Position numbers and translations under genes: made by a program
Notes under the pieces: model-generated
What the model was told of the DNA's origin: nothing
Seen by the model: only the letters and a program-made list of their open reading frames with translations
The model's database searches: none
Shown: positions 12,360 to 25,029 of the stretch, in pieces
How positions within the stretch are numbered: position 1 is the first letter of the stretch
Layout of the letters: each line of letters opens with the position of its first letter
Assembly (NCBI GenBank): GCA_022410635.1
Contig: JAJVDF010000168.1
Span: 1,340,920-1,404,919 of the forward strand
DNA length: 64,000 bases
Direction: 5' to 3'
Origin: Tretioscincus oriximinensis
Lineage: Eukaryota > Chordata > Lepidosauria > Squamata > Gymnophthalmidae

Positions 12360-12742
12360 TGTTTTGCCTCTTTATAAATCTGTGGTGAGGCCACATTTGG
12401 AATCCTGTGTTCAATTCTGGTCACCACATCTCAAGAGGGATATTGTGGAACTAGAGAAGGTGCAGAAAAGGGCAACAAGAATGATCAAGGGTCTGGAACA
12501 CCTCCCTTATGAAGTCAGGCTGCAACGTCTAGGCCTCTTCAGCCTTGAAAGACGACGTTTGAGAGGTGATCTGGTTGAAGTGTACAAGATCGTGCATGGG
12601 ATGGATAAGGTGAATAGAGAAAAAATATTTTTTCTATCACACAACAGTAGAACTCCTTGAAACTGAAGGGCAGAAAAGTTAGAACAGACAAAGGAAAGTA
12701 TTTTTTCACCTGAAGGGTNGTCGGCCTCCAGGTGAATCGTCA
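12360..12742 (+). mobile_element. LINE-A reverse transcriptase C-terminal fragment
   Basis: The + frame from 12364 encodes the end of a CR1/L2-type reverse transcriptase: KSVVRPHLESCVQFWSPHL, KRDIVELEKVQKRATRMIKG, LFSLERRRLRGDLVEVYKI. The frame stops at 12660 and the element lacks its usual 3' end. It lies in the intron about 140 bp after an LRRC28 exon and is a dead remnant. Confidence 0.85.
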
Positions 12743-13110
12743 AATCAGTGCTAAATGTCTCTCAATTTTGTATTACTTGTACCAAAGATATAGTTTGCCC
12801 CAAGTTGGAATGTCTACAAGACTTCCCATTTGTCTTCTTGATACCTCTGATTATGTACATGACCTTGGTGGGTCTTGAAGATCACAGTATTTCAGCATAC
12901 AAGGCACAAGCTGTGAAGATCAGAATTGTGCAGTCTTGGTCACATAATGGGAGACGTGACTCATAGAAAAAGGCCAAACCCAAAAGGGAAATGCAACAGG
13001 AGGGGGGGGGGAGTCACTGAGTAGTTAGATATGTTGAAAGTAATATTTTGAATTTATAATAGAATTTTAGGTGTATGTTTAATTGAAAATAAATTAATTT
13101 TTTTAACACA
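12743..13110. other. Intron, nothing recognised
   Basis: No supported feature apart from a nine-G run near 13001. Confidence 0.5.
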
Positions 13111-13119
13111 CACCCTTCC

Positions 13120-13465
13120 CCGAAGTAGAAGAAGAAGATGATGAAGAAGAAGAACGTGATGAAGATGAAGAAGATGTTGAAGAAGAAGAAGATTCTGTCT
13201 TTTATACCCTGCCCTTTTCACCTGAAGGGACTCAGAGCGGCTTACATGGCTAATTTTCACCCGAAGGTTTACATCTATTCTGTCTTCATTAACCTATTTG
13301 AAATGTAGATTGCAAATCTACTTTTGTTTGAACAGTTAGGTTGGTTGAAGCTATGGCCAGCAGTGGGCGCTCACTCCTCCCCATGGCCAACATAGAGCTT
13401 CGAGAATTGATGTCCCACATGAAAGACCAACTCTTAACCACTATGCCATTCGTGCCTCTCTGAAA
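13120..13465 (-). mobile_element. SINE-3 copy with (GAA/GAT)n tail
   Basis: Antisense: a GAAGAAGATGATGAAG-type tail at 13128-13195, then TTTTATACCCTGCCCTTTTC. The head is diverged: CTTCGAGAATTGATGTCCCA near the box B position and CTCTTAACCACTATGCCATT at the 5' end. Confidence 0.75.
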
Positions 13466-14733
13466 AAATACTTTGATGCTAGGCAAAATTGAATGCAAAA
13501 GAGAAGGAAGTTCTGAGGATGAGATGGATAAAAACCATCAGGGAAGCAACTAAAATAAGCATGACCAGAGTGGATGTCGGACCTGCCATGCTACAGTTTA
13601 TCGGTCACCAAACATGACCAAATATCGGGAGCCTTTCTGTAGTTCCACTTTCCTCTCAAGTGGAAGGAGGTGTGGTGCATAAATGTGCCTTCTCTGTAAT
13701 GGTTCCCTGGTTTTGGAATAGCCTCCCAGTGTAGACATGCTAGGACTTGAGTCTTTATGGTTTGGGATAAAATCCATCTGTCTTTGATTCCTTATTCTTG
13801 ACTAATCAGTTCTTCCAGGGTGGGAGGAAGGGAGGGAACTTATGGGTGGGTTATGCTTTTAAATATATTTTATCCTAGAATCTTTAGATTAAATGGCACT
13901 GAATAATCAAACCAGTTCTGAATAGCCATACTTTTAAATTAGAAATGTTCCAACAATCGACGTTTAACTGATAATCGTAGTTCATGCGCAGGTATTGATC
14001 CGCTGGCATAAGATAAATTTATTTAGATTTCTGGAATTTCTAAAAAAAAAAGGTTGAGCTGAGATGATTTGGTGAGATGTAGCAGGGCTATTTCACCCCC
14101 AGGTTGTGCTTACAAAAGCATAATTGTAATATTTTGAAACCTGCTGTCCTGGAAACAATTTGGCAGGCTCTTTCTGAAAACTTTGAAATAGCTTCTAAAG
14201 CCTCAAAATGAGCTTTTCTGAAGGAACTAGTTATGTCTGCAGAAACGAGTAGCGACTGCGGTCTTAGGTTTATGGGATATACATACATGAAAAGCTGTCT
14301 AATTTGGTGAATGAACAGCATGAAAGCCTTCCTTTCTTGCTTCTGTGCATAAGAGACTTCTTTAGAGCAGCCTGAAACCATACTTTGGTCACTGGTATGC
14401 ATGCAAATTGTCTGTCCCCATGTTTGCAGTCTTGCTTTTTTATATTCATCAAGCTGATTCCTGAATGCTACGAAATTGGTTTCTGGAATATGTAATAAGG
14501 TGGTTATAGAGCTGAATTTGTCTATTTAGATTCACAAAATCACATATCTTACAACTGCACCATTTATTAGTATGGTTATTTAAATCTCTTGCTATAGATA
14601 CCATTGTGGAAGATTGTTGTTGATCTTTGCATTTCAATCTAATTTTATTTTATTCCAGATTGACCTTTACATTCTAATATAGCTGTACCGAGAGTGATTT
14701 AGCTAGGAATAAACTAGAGGCAAAAGATAAATT
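13466..14733. other. Intron, nothing recognised
   Basis: About 1.25 kb. A 104-codon minus-strand frame at 14088-14402 resembles no family I know and lacks splice context. Confidence 0.45.
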
Positions 14734-14790
14734 TATTTATTTATTTATTTGTACTTATATCCCGCCCTATACCCGAAAGTCTCAGGAGAA
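14734..14790 (-). mobile_element. SINE-1/LINE-B tail fragment
   Basis: (TTTA)n followed by TATATCCCGCCCTATACCCG, the antisense tail shared by SINE-1 and LINE-B. Confidence 0.75.
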
Positions 14791-15069
14791 GAAAAATGGA
14801 AGGATTTAAGATTGTCTCTGTATAAGACCCTTTCTGCGTGGGCCCTGCGATCTACATACTAGTCTACACTAGGGCAGGGCCCTATTCCGTGATATATCCT
14901 GGAACAAGATATAACCCGCAATATACAATTTCAGAGAAATAGTTTTCGTCTAGCAGAAAGTCCAGCAAGGGGCCAGTAGCACTAGAGACAAACAGTAGAA
15001 CTCTCTTTTGTTAGTCTCTAGTGCTATCCATTACTCACACCTTACTGGACTTCAATATACTGTTTGAAA

Positions 15070-15537
15070 ATTTTATTTATTTAAGAATTTATATTCTGGC
15101 CTACACCATAGGTTCCAGGGCAGGTAACAAAAGACTAAAAGAACACAAAAAATGTTTAAAATCAGTAAAAGATTAAAAGATCCATATCTATCCCTGCTTC
15201 TCCCTCCTTCCCTGGAAGAACAGATGTAGACAAAGCTAAGACTCAAAAGCCTGGCTGAAGAAGACCGTTTTTACCAGGCACCCAAAGCTATATCGTGTAG
15301 TCACCTGGCAAGCCTCCATGGGGAGACTGTTCCAGATGTGAGAAGCCACCACAGAGAAGGCCCTCCTACCTGTCCCTACACCTTGCATCTCTACAAGAGG
15401 AGGGACTATCAGAAGGCCTTCTCCTTGGGATCTTAGTGCACGGGAAGATGCCACCTTCTGATAGGCAGGATCTAAGCCCTTGTAGGCTTTGTATGCTAAT
15501 ATCTGCATCTTGGATTGGGCTCCCTAGCAATCTACTT
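15070..15537 (-). mobile_element. LINE-B 3' fragment with reverse transcriptase C-terminus
   Basis: The minus-strand frame reads RALRSQGEGLLIVPP, then RRAFSVVASHIWNSLPMEAC, then LVKTVFFSQAF, the typical end of a CR1/L2-type reverse transcriptase. It is followed by the LINE-B 3' region and an A/T tail. It is 5' truncated. Confidence 0.75.
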
Positions 15538-15929
15538 TGTCTCTCTGTAAAACCCGACAGCAGCATGAAAACATTTATGTGTTTGCTTGGATATTAGGAA
15601 ATCCTTCCTTAAAGACTTTCAGCTTCTTTAAAAAGCATTGTTTGCTCTCCAGAAGCAGCTGGGCTCTTCCAGTAGATAGTAATCTGCAGAAAACATTTAC
15701 CTTCTTTTTCAGCTTTATATGGCATCTGGAAGTAACTCTTGTTTCAATGCAGAGTAACAAATAGGTGAAACCACAGAAGGGAAATCTTTATAATCCAGCC
15801 ACCATAATTGAGGGGGAAGGAAATAAGAATAGACTTCCCTTTTTGGTACTTGTTCTCTGTCTGCTGTTTAAAGATGAGGTAGTTTAAAGTGCAGGAACAT
15901 GTGGAGGAAAAACGGAAATTGTGTGTTTG
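15538..15929. other. Intron, nothing recognised
   Basis: Short opposite-strand frames only; no supported feature. Confidence 0.5.
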
Positions 15930-16051
15930 TGTGGACATAAGAATGTACGAAATACCATGCTGAGTTAGACTAGTGGCCTATTGAGTTTGGAGTGGAAGCC
16001 CATGGGCAGGATGTGAGAACATCAGAGGAGTTTTGCTGGATCAGGCCACAT
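15930..16051 (-). mobile_element. LINE-A 3' fragment, left part (split by insertion)
   Basis: GGACATAAGAATGTACGAAA and TTTTGCTGGATCAGGCCACA match antisense LINE-A ends. The copy resumes after the insertion at 16052-16374. Confidence 0.65.
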
Positions 16052-16374
16052 CAGTGCTGGGCCAGCAATCTCACGCCCAGAGCCTGAAAATCTCAGGTGT
16101 TGGAGGGTCATTGCATGCGCAAAGCATGCGCATAAAATTTGGTGACATCACTTCCAGAGCAGGACCGGAANCGATGTCAGGGTGGGCACCCTTTCCAGAG
16201 ACCGGAAATGACATCCATTGTGAAGTCACATCTTTCCAGAAGCAGAGGCTGGAAGTGGCATCACCAAACAGGAAATNGGGTAAGGCAAATTTTCTCGTGC
16301 GTTGCTGCCCGAGAATTCATATTCTGTATGCAGGAGAGGTTTCTAATAAAGCGTACATGATTCACACATAACTG
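16052..16374 (+). mobile_element. ETS/CRE-motif repeat, copy 1 (hAT-like insertion)
   Basis: Shares AATCTCACGCCC, GGTGACATCACTTCC, GGAAATGACATCC, GGAAGTGGCATCA and TTTCTCGTGC with the copies at 60556 and 62390. It begins CAGTG and ends ACTG. It is flanked by GGCCACAT / TGCCACAT, a 7-of-8 target-site duplication inside LINE-A, which fits a hAT-type DNA transposon. No transposase is encoded. Confidence 0.6.
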
Positions 16375-16550
16375 TGCCACATCCCGTCTAGTCCAGCATT
16401 CTCTCTCATACAGTAACTCACCAACTGCTTCTGGGCATAAAGGTAAAACCATCACCTGCTGTTGACTCTCTACAAATGACTTTTAAGGCATCTTGCGTCT
16501 CTCTGTATCCTTAAGCATAATTCTAATAGCCACGGATTTGTCTTCCTTTC
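16375..16550 (-). mobile_element. LINE-A 3' fragment, right part
   Basis: CCGTCTAGTCCAGCATTCTC and CTACAAATGACTTTTAAGGC continue the LINE-A copy interrupted at 16051. Confidence 0.65.
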
Positions 16551-16569
16551 TTGAAGTANGTTTGCAGTT

Positions 16570-16898
16570 AGAACTGGCAAGGGAAAGTATTTTTTTACTC
16601 AGAAGGTCATTGGTCTATGGAATTCATTTTCAGAAGAGAGGGTAGTAGTAGTTAGACAAAACCTAGATAGCCTTGAGATAGGATTAGACAAGTTCATGGA
16701 AGACAGGTGTATTGATCCATTAGGATGGTAAAACAGGCAGTATTTCTGAAATATCTTTTGCAGGGAGTCAAGTGAGGGTTTTGCTTTCTTTTGCTTCATA
16801 CTGCCCTAGTGCAATTGGTGGGCCGCTGGGTGAGACAGAATTCTGGACTAGATGGGCTCTGGCCCCATTCAACAGGGCTCCTCTCAGGTTCTTACAAG
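16570..16898 (+). mobile_element. LINE-A 3' fragment
   Basis: GGGAAAGTATTTTTTTACTC, GGCAGTATTTCTGAAATATC, and GTGCAATTGGTGGGCC up to a GGTTCTTA end. 5' truncated. Confidence 0.8.
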
Positions 16899-17185
16899 CT
16901 GAAGCAGTTAATTGACAAAGATTAAGTGGCAGAAAAATGCAGAGTTTTTTGGTGGAAAATATGGTTGTTGTTATTTTACATTCTGTACCAAAATGAGGGT
17001 TTGAATTATATGGTAGAACATTCTATACTGTGGGTAATTCAATGGCATTATTAGAACTACTAGAATTGGCAAATGTTCTTCAGTATGCCTGTTAAGCTTA
17101 TTCTACACACTTATTTTGTGTTTTCAGAGACGTTTCAGTAGCTGGTTTCCCAGACTCCATTTGGCTATAGGCATGATGAATTAAT

Positions 17186-17500
17186 ATTTGTTTGCTTGTT
17201 TATTTGTTTATTTATTTATTATATATATATTTCTGTCCTGTCTTTCACCATAAGGCCCCACAGCAGTTCAGAGAAGACGATAAGGCATATTGAAAAAACA
17301 TCCGTCTGCCACCTTTCCTCTACTGCAAGACTGCTTCCAGTGCCTATGTGCCAAAAATCATAACAATTGGTGCTTGGAGTATCTCCCCTGGGAGACTGTT
17401 CCAAAAAGAAGCCACAACAGAGAAGGCCCTCTCAATGCCACATGCTCTCTCCCCTTAGAGAGAGTTGAAACTATGAGAAGGACCTCATCTTAGTGCATGT
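17186..17500 (-). mobile_element. LINE-B 3' fragment
   Basis: (TTTA)n, CCTGTCTTTCACCATAAGGC, CCACAACAGAGAAGGCCCTC. Antisense to the 58060 copy. Confidence 0.7.
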
Positions 17501-17530
17501 TTATTTATAATGTCCTTTTCATCAAAGTGC

Positions 17531-17716
17531 AGCTCATATAGCTTTTTGTTGCTTTCTCCATAACAGATAATCTGTGAAGTAGGTGGGGCTGAGAGACTTC
17601 TAAATAACTATGAGTGGCCCAAAGTCACCCAGCTGGCTTCATGGAGAATGCAGAATCGAANCAGGAGACTAGCAGATCAAAGTCTAACACTCTTAACCAC
17701 TATACCAAACTGGCTG
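17531..17716 (-). mobile_element. SINE-1 copy without tail
   Basis: AGCTTTTTGTTGCTTTCTCC, GTAGGTGGGGCTGAGAGACT, CACCCAGCTGGCTTCATGG, and the head ACTATACCAAACTGGCT. Confidence 0.8.
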
Positions 17717-17744
17717 TCAGATCTATGGGGAACCAAGTCATTTA

Positions 17745-17852
17745 AGACTATTTTTTGATGGGGTTGTTTTTAATATGCTGTGTTTTTATTGTTAACCACC
17801 CTAAGACCTTTGGGTATAGGGCGGTATAAAAATAAATAAATAAATAAATAAT
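17745..17852 (+). mobile_element. LINE-B 3' end with (AAATA)n tail
   Basis: TTTTATTGTTAACCACCCTA, AGACCTTTGGGTATAGGGCG, then (TAAA)n. It has no tRNA head, so it is the LINE-type version of the SINE-1 tail. Confidence 0.7.
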
Positions 17853-18955
17853 ATCTCAAGGTCATCACCTTGAATTGGATTCAGTAACAAAGTTGGTTAT
17901 TACCAGGAAGGATACATTAACAAAGATACATTAACAGAGATGACTGAACATCTATCCATAATACTACAATTGACCTTGAGGATCTTTTGGTAGAAGATGG
18001 CACACAAATTATAGAAGCAAATAAAATGATTTGTTTATTAAGTGTCCCAGGAGCTATAGTGAAAACCTCTTAATGTGCTAAGAAGATTTTCATTCCATAG
18101 CATTAACCACCAAGGCTGTTTCCCTCCAGAGTGTGATAGCATAGTGATTTGTAGTCCCAAAATATGTGCTCCACTTGTCTCCCTGCTTTTACCGTACAAA
18201 TGCACAAGACTTTTTATTCCATCTCCAGCCATGTGCAGTGCACATGCCGGAATCTGAGGTTTCATGCGTTTTTTTTAAAAGAAAAAGTGGGGTTTATTCA
18301 ATGCTTGTACCATTTGGTTTGTCTTACCAGAAAGGCTTTGATCTTGCCCTCTGCTTGAAGTAAAGTGGAAATGTCATAGGCAGACACGGAAATTTTATTG
18401 CTACATGTAAACTCTGCCTTCCTTTAAGAAGCTCTGGGGATGGTGTTTGATAAGAGCGCGTTTGTAATCATGATTGTACCATCCGATGCTTGTGTTCAGG
18501 GATGGGACAGAGCAACAGGACTACCTTTTGCAACTTGGCTCTATTAAAATGCTTTTGAGAACTTCAGAAGAAAAAAATATCAAGTACTAATACATCAAGG
18601 TGGGGGTACCCAGAGAGTGGCCTGTGAACCCTCCCGTGGGGGGCTCATGAACGGATTTATGCCCTCGCCTTCCTTGTCTCCTCTGTCCGTGTTTTTTCCT
18701 TCACTTCTGATAGCAACTGGTAACTCTACCAGAGCAACCGATTGTGGTATCACCAGCTTTTTCTTGCTGCCTTTGCTGCTTTATTGTTGACCCATAATGG
18801 ATCGTGAAAGTATACATTAAGGGAATTGATGTATACTTTCACTTATTCTTGAGCTGCACTTGGTATTTGTGACCACAAAACCCATAAGATTCAGACATTA
18901 TCTTCGTCCTTGAGAATTTATTTAAAACAGTTATTGACTTTTGTTTAGTCAGGGC
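17853..18955. other. Intron; one small hairpin
   Basis: No gene. A perfect 14-bp stem at 18804-18817 / 18829-18842 (GTGAAAGTATACAT) has an 11-base loop. Minor open frames near 18075-18363 are not supported. Confidence 0.5.
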
Positions 18956-19037
18956 TTGCAGTATGGTGAAGGAGAAGGAGAAGAAGGAGAACAACAACAA
19001 CAACAACAACAACTGGGTTTTTATACCCCGCTTTACG
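18956..19037 (-). mobile_element. SINE-3 tail fragment
   Basis: GGAGAAGGAGAAGAAGG, (AAC)n, CTGGGTTTTTATACCCCGCT. Confidence 0.65.
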
Positions 19038-19079
19038 AGCTATTTTTCGCCCTTACTTTAAGTGTATTTTTTTCATACG

Positions 19080-19605
19080 CACCCAAGAGGAGCTCTGCTG
19101 AATGGGGCCAGAGCTCATCTAGTCCAATATTCTGCCTAACTCAGCGACCCACCAATTGCCCCTGGGCAGAAAAAGGCAACATCTTCACCTGTTCTTGACC
19201 CTACAAATGATATTTCTGAAATACTGCCTGTTGCTGTATCCCAGAGGCAGTATCAAATTTCTTCCTAGTAGCTATTTATACCCTTGGTGTGCATGAACTT
19301 GTCTAATGCTGTGTTAAAGCGATCCAGCTGAATACCTACCACCACTTCTGGATGCAAATTCCACTGGCCAATGAACCCTGGTGAAAAAGTATTTTCCCTC
19401 GTCTGTCCTCATTCTTCTTCCCATCAGCTTTAAGGAATGCCCCCTGGTCCTAGTGTTATCCATCCCATGCATGATTTTATACACTCCAATCAAATCACCT
19501 CTTAAACGCCCCCTTTCGAGACTGAAGAGACCCAGATGTTGCAGTCTGACTTCATAAGAGAGAACAAATCTTCTTTTCACAAGCCACTCTTCCTTCTTTC
19601 CATAA
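19080..19605 (-). mobile_element. LINE-A 3' fragment with reverse transcriptase C-terminus
   Basis: Antisense copy of over 500 bp. The minus-strand frame has SYEVRLQHLGLFSLERGRLR, GDLIGVYKIMHGMD and NTRTRGHSLKLMGRR. It ends at the LINE-A 3' region. Confidence 0.85.
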
Positions 19606-21427
19606 AGAAAGAGGAACAACCTTTTTAAAAATCATGATTTCATAGAAAAATTAGAACCTAATGATAAGAGTGACCGCTAGATTCAAGCGCAAGAGTGAGA
19701 AACTGAAACCGTCAGAGCAACAGACACCAAACACTTCCCAGAGCAACTGTCTCATTGGGCGTGCAAAGAAGAGCCTTGTGCAGTTGGCACAAAAGATCTT
19801 CACCAGCTGTTCTTCTAAAGGAGCAGAAATTGGACCACAGTGATTAGGTTGATACACATAGAAGCAGGTGGTGCTACAGCTGCCAATATCCAAGACTCTG
19901 CAAAGCTCTGAATTATTTCCGAAAACAAACTTGGGACTTTTTGGCACTTACTTCTAGAGAGTGCTCTAGAAACTATTCCTATCCACAGACTGGGGGAATG
20001 TTTCTTCAGAGAGACACATTCCTGTTTCTACCCCAAGGGCAGGAAGTACAAAGCCTGTAGTCTAATTTTTCTATGCTCTATGCAGTGATGGTATAAGATC
20101 AAACACAGAAACAAAAATTCATAGAGGAGGAAAATGTCTTGCATGGCCCAGCCTTGCCCATTTTTTTTGTTTCCACCCTGCCTCTTTTGGCCATGTAACT
20201 TTTGGCCCTGCCCATCTCTAAGATGGCATCCTGGAACCAGAAGCGCAAATGACATCAGTAGGGGGGGGCACTGGAATTTATGTGGCCAAAAGTAGCGGGG
20301 TGGAAGCCAGGGCAAGAAACAAAAAGAATGGGTAGCAGAGGGCATGTATCTCTGCGATTCTCGTACAATTTCCCATTACTAGCTATATGTATCTTCTACA
20401 CCCTCTCACTGTGATTGGCCAAAGTCATGTCGTGTGACATGTAGATTGATTTATATTTTAAGCTTTTTGCTTTTTATATGATATGGTCTTGGGACTAATC
20501 ATTAAATAAAATAATAAAAAAATATTCCTCCCAAGTGTAGTTTCATTCAGCATGTCGTAGAGATTAGGCAGCAATCTTAGCCATGTCAACTTCAAGCTTT
20601 CCTCTGGTTTGGTGGTTTCCAGCTCTAATTCCTCAAAAATGTGACAAAATTACCTGCCTCTGCTGTGTGGGAATTGCCATATTTTCTGCATGGATGGTAT
20701 TATAAATTGTCGAGGGAGGTAGAGCTCCAGAAGAGATTTCCTCGGTCAATGTGTACTTCCTTACATAGATCATTTCATGCAGATATATACATATATAACC
20801 CTAAAATTAAGGAAAACGTATTGCAGCCTTTTAAGGTTAGATTTACTTCCATGTTTACTGAATCTCATACTCATCCCTTGTGATTTATAATCTGCCGTGC
20901 TTTTCCTAAATCCATAATCCGAAAACTCCGCAACTGAGCTGTTATTTCCCTTCTCTGCCCTTACGTTTTGTGACATGTATAAGAATCAACTACAATAAAG
21001 GAAACTCCNTTCTTTTATATATACACTGGGGAGGGGAGTTGTTTCTTTATGTAATTCTCAAACAAATAATAATTGCCTTCCTCCCCTTTATCTCATCTGC
21101 TGAAAGATGCTTGATAGTCCTTTAAAATAATCACTTAGGAAAACTGAAATTTCCTTTTGTGTTTTAATTTTCTCTTGTCTCGTATGACTCTAACATCACA
21201 TTGGGAAAGAACTTCTGCATCCCGATTTCCAAGACAAAAATAACAAGATGGAGATTTGCCTAAGGGATTATTTGTATGAAATTCCTGTCTTGTTTTGTGT
21301 CACTGAAGGGATTTTTAGTCCAATGCTTTTGATAGAAGCTGTTGTTGGATTGAATGAAATTTATTTATTTATTTAGTTCAATATCGATTAGGAAAACTGC
21401 TCTCCCTTCCCTACTTTCAGAAACTGC
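19606..21427. other. Intron, nothing recognised
   Basis: About 1.8 kb. CCAGAAGCGCAAATGACATC near 20240 faintly resembles the ETS/CRE repeat. No exon is supported. Confidence 0.45.
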
Positions 21428-22011
<584 letters not shown>

Positions 22012-22731
22012 CAGGGATCCTCAAACTTTTTAAACAGGGGGCCAGTTCCCTGTTCCTCAGACCGTTGGAGGACTGGACTAANTGTCAGTTAAATTATGTT
22101 TTCTATTCCTCAGCTGTCTGCAGAGCCGGATTAATTTCCCATGGAGCCCTAAGAAGATTACCAGTTTGGGAGCCCCATGCGATAACACTGGGCGCTGACC
22201 ATTTGCCTTATCACAGTGATGCAACCCTTCTAGAAACTACCCCCAGCCAACTAACTTTTAAAAAAAGACTCTTCTAACTTAAAAAAAAAATCCTAACTTG
22301 TGTTTACCTCGGTTTTCAGACAGCAGAAGGCTGCCCCTATTTTTCATTATGCTAGCTAAGGAGACGATGACATTTTGCGACAATATGCTTGACACTACAG
22401 TTTATCATAAAGCATATGGTACTCAATTGTCCGCCATGTTGAATGTGGCAAAGATCCCCCACAAGGCGTGCACACTGGCTGATCTTCCTCAAAAGCTTCG
22501 CCTTTTCAGAATACTATGAGCGTATGAGGATGGCTTTTAATACGCATGCGCAGTGATGATGGAAGGGAGCTGTTTTGGGGCCACCTAGTGTCATGAAGTG
22601 CACATTGTGCGCATGTGCTATTGAAATGCGCCCAAGACTAAATCGGCTGCTAAGCAGGACAGATGATGGCGACAACAACATCTTGCGGGCCAGATAAATG
22701 TCCTCCCCAGGCCGTAGTTTGAGGACCCCTG
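22012..22731. mobile_element. hAT-type non-autonomous DNA transposon
   Basis: 720-bp element with terminal inverted repeats CAGGGATCCTCAAACT and AGTTTGAGGACCCCTG. Perfect 8-bp target-site duplications TTCTTAAG lie at 22004-22011 and 22732-22739. The ends match the well-known vertebrate hAT pattern (CAGGGGTCCTCAAACT). Frames inside (22065-22277, 22298-22519) are short and encode no recognisable transposase. Confidence 0.9.
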
Positions 22732-22739
22732 TTCTTAAG

Positions 22740-23943
22740 TATATTTTTTTTAAAAAAGGTTTTGTGTGTCACAAGTAAAATTCTGATAGTGCCTAATGTA
22801 TTCTGCTCTGTTTATTTTTTCCAAGATATTCCTTGAAATACAATATAAAAAAAACTTTGCTTCTAGACATACCTTATAATTCACAGTCTTCACGTTTTGC
22901 TTATGAGATTGCCTTTTCATACTGTGACAGAAAAAGCTTTTAATTAACTCAGATTAATTTGTGGATTAAAAGCATTCCCCAAGGATGGGGAAAACTTGGT
23001 TGCCGAAGCCACGAAGTAGAAACCGTGAAATTTAATCACGTGGCTTTGGGGGGGAGTTTGCCAACGACGAGAAGAAACGCGCCCCTCTTTTTGCTAAAAC
23101 AGAGCAACATCTTTAAAGACTAGGAAGGAACAGTGCTACATAAGCAGTTTATATAACATATAAATCAAATGGACAAAATTGCTGAATTTTTCAAACGTTG
23201 CAATCATTCTCTGTCTGAAGTAGACATCACCAGTTTGGTGCCCTCTAGATGCTTAGATTAAACTTAAATAACCCCAACTCCACAGCTGTCGTGGGCAAAG
23301 CTGTTTGGAACTGTAATCTGAAGCAACTGGAGAATACCAGGTGAGGGAAGACCCATAAGATGATACTTATTTAACATCTAACAGGCATGTTTTGTGATTG
23401 AGGGGTTAGATGAGATTTGTCCAATTACATCCAAAGATCATAGAGTTTTTGATCTATGTCTTGACCCCTGAAATGTGTATTTTTTTAATGTCATGTGATG
23501 TACCAAACTATGAAAAATCCATGTACAGGTTTTAATATCCTTTTAAGACAGCCCCCCCCCCCCTGTTTTGACAAAGGATCTCTTTGCATTAGTTTCCTCT
23601 TGCTTCAAATCATTTCTGCTTCAAATCCCTTGCAGCCTCAGCCTTCTAAAGCATTCATCATAGCCTTTTGAGAAAAGAACGCACTAGCATAGTTTGAGGA
23701 ATGCTCCATGCACAACTGTCTGGCATCTGTTGAAACTAACAGATGATAAATCCAGGTTGTGATTATTGCACGGATGAAGAGTCTTGGTAGGTGTCTCTGG
23801 CGGTTGAAAGCTATGTGTGGTTGTATGTTACAGAATTTGAACTGTGTATTTTTTCCCAAACCAAGGAGCCACACAAAACATCCCTGCATATTATATTTTT
23901 GCCTGGCGCCTTTGTCTCACTCTCTTAGGGCAGGGGATCTTCC
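22740..23943. other. Intron, nothing recognised
   Basis: About 1.2 kb with an 11-C run near 23551. No gene or named repeat. Confidence 0.45.
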
Positions 23944-24200
23944 CTTTGTTATTATTATTTATTTACTTACTTACATTTATATTCCACTCTATACCCAAAG
24001 GTCAATTAGANAACCCCCATAAAATAGATTAAAATGGAACAATGGGGATTTTGAGCTCAGCCAAAGGCGAGGGTGAACAGTGCGTCTTTACCAGATGTCT
24101 GATGCATCACTGACAGCATTCTTCTACAACCTGGGTGCTATCACAGAGAAGGCCTTCCCAATGCTGTTGATTTATAATGAATTTAGGAGATGGAGGAGAG
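23944..24200 (-). mobile_element. LINE-B 3' fragment
   Basis: (TTTA/CTTA)n, ATTCCACTCTATACCCAAAG, GCGTCTTTACCAGATGTCTG, ATCACAGAGAAGGCCTTCCC. Confidence 0.7.
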
Positions 24201-24240
24201 GAAGAGAAAGAACTTTCAACAGAGTTTTTGAAAGCATGAA

Positions 24241-24487
24241 TGGCGCAGTCACTAAGAGCCGGTCTTTCAACTGAGATATCCGGTTTCGAGGGCCTGTGTC
24301 AAACATGGAGAGGGGTGAGCACTCTACTGATGGTCAGCTCTAGCCAACTCAGCTATTCAAAAGAAAGTAGATTTGCAATCCACGTTTCAATTAGATAAAT
24401 GGAACCACCATTAATCTGGTGGAGAAGATAGAATAGATGTAAGCCTTTGGAGAGGAGGGCAGGCTGTAAAAACCAGCTTGTTCTTCT
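24241..24487 (+). mobile_element. SINE-3 copy, older subtype
   Basis: Box A-like TGGCGCAGTCACTAAG and box B-like GGTTTCGAGGGCC, then GGGGTGAGCAC, CCAACTCAGCTATTCAAAAG and a TTCTTCTTC end. Confidence 0.75.
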
Positions 24488-24560
24488 TCGAGTGCAAAAT
24501 TGAACCAGGAGACCACCTAAGAGTCCAAAATCTTAACCATAAGGCCCTGATTCTCTTGGT
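24488..24560 (-). mobile_element. SINE-1/2 head fragment
   Basis: AATTGAACCAGGAGACCACC and AAAATCTTAACCATAAGGCC, a diverged antisense tRNA-like head directly joined to the SINE-3 copy. Confidence 0.5.
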
Positions 24561-25029
24561 TTGCGGAAAAATCTTGAAAGCCTGCTCCCTAGAAGACTTG
24601 GAGCACAAGATCAGATATCAAAGCAGTAAATATTGAAACAGAATGGCACTATATTTATTTTGCAATTATGTCAGGTGGTGCCTTAACCACGATGCCCTTA
24701 ACCACGAGTTGTTTGCTCCTGCCCAGGGTTCCATCTCTGAGGTTCTATTGACTTACACCTTTCCATAAAGACCTGTTAACTTCCATTACTTCATTTTGCA
24801 TTGCAAGATTTGCAGGATCAAAGCCATGATGTGCCTGCACATGAAAATATTCCTAAAGTACCATAATCTGACATACCTGTTTCCATTTCTTATCTTTTCT
24901 CAGAGTTTTAGTTTATAGTGGCATGGCAAAAGCACAGAATTCTTAGGAGCATGAAATTTAAAAGAGAAATAAAAAAGTTGCAATAGTAAATTGAAAATAT
25001 TNCATCCTACCCCTGCCCCAGAAAATTTC
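24561..25029. other. Intron, nothing recognised
   Basis: No supported feature. Confidence 0.5.

Noticed and set aside
12364..12660. 98-codon ORF as a host gene
   Set aside because: It is the C-terminal end of a LINE-A reverse transcriptase, repeated at 19314, 42244 and elsewhere.
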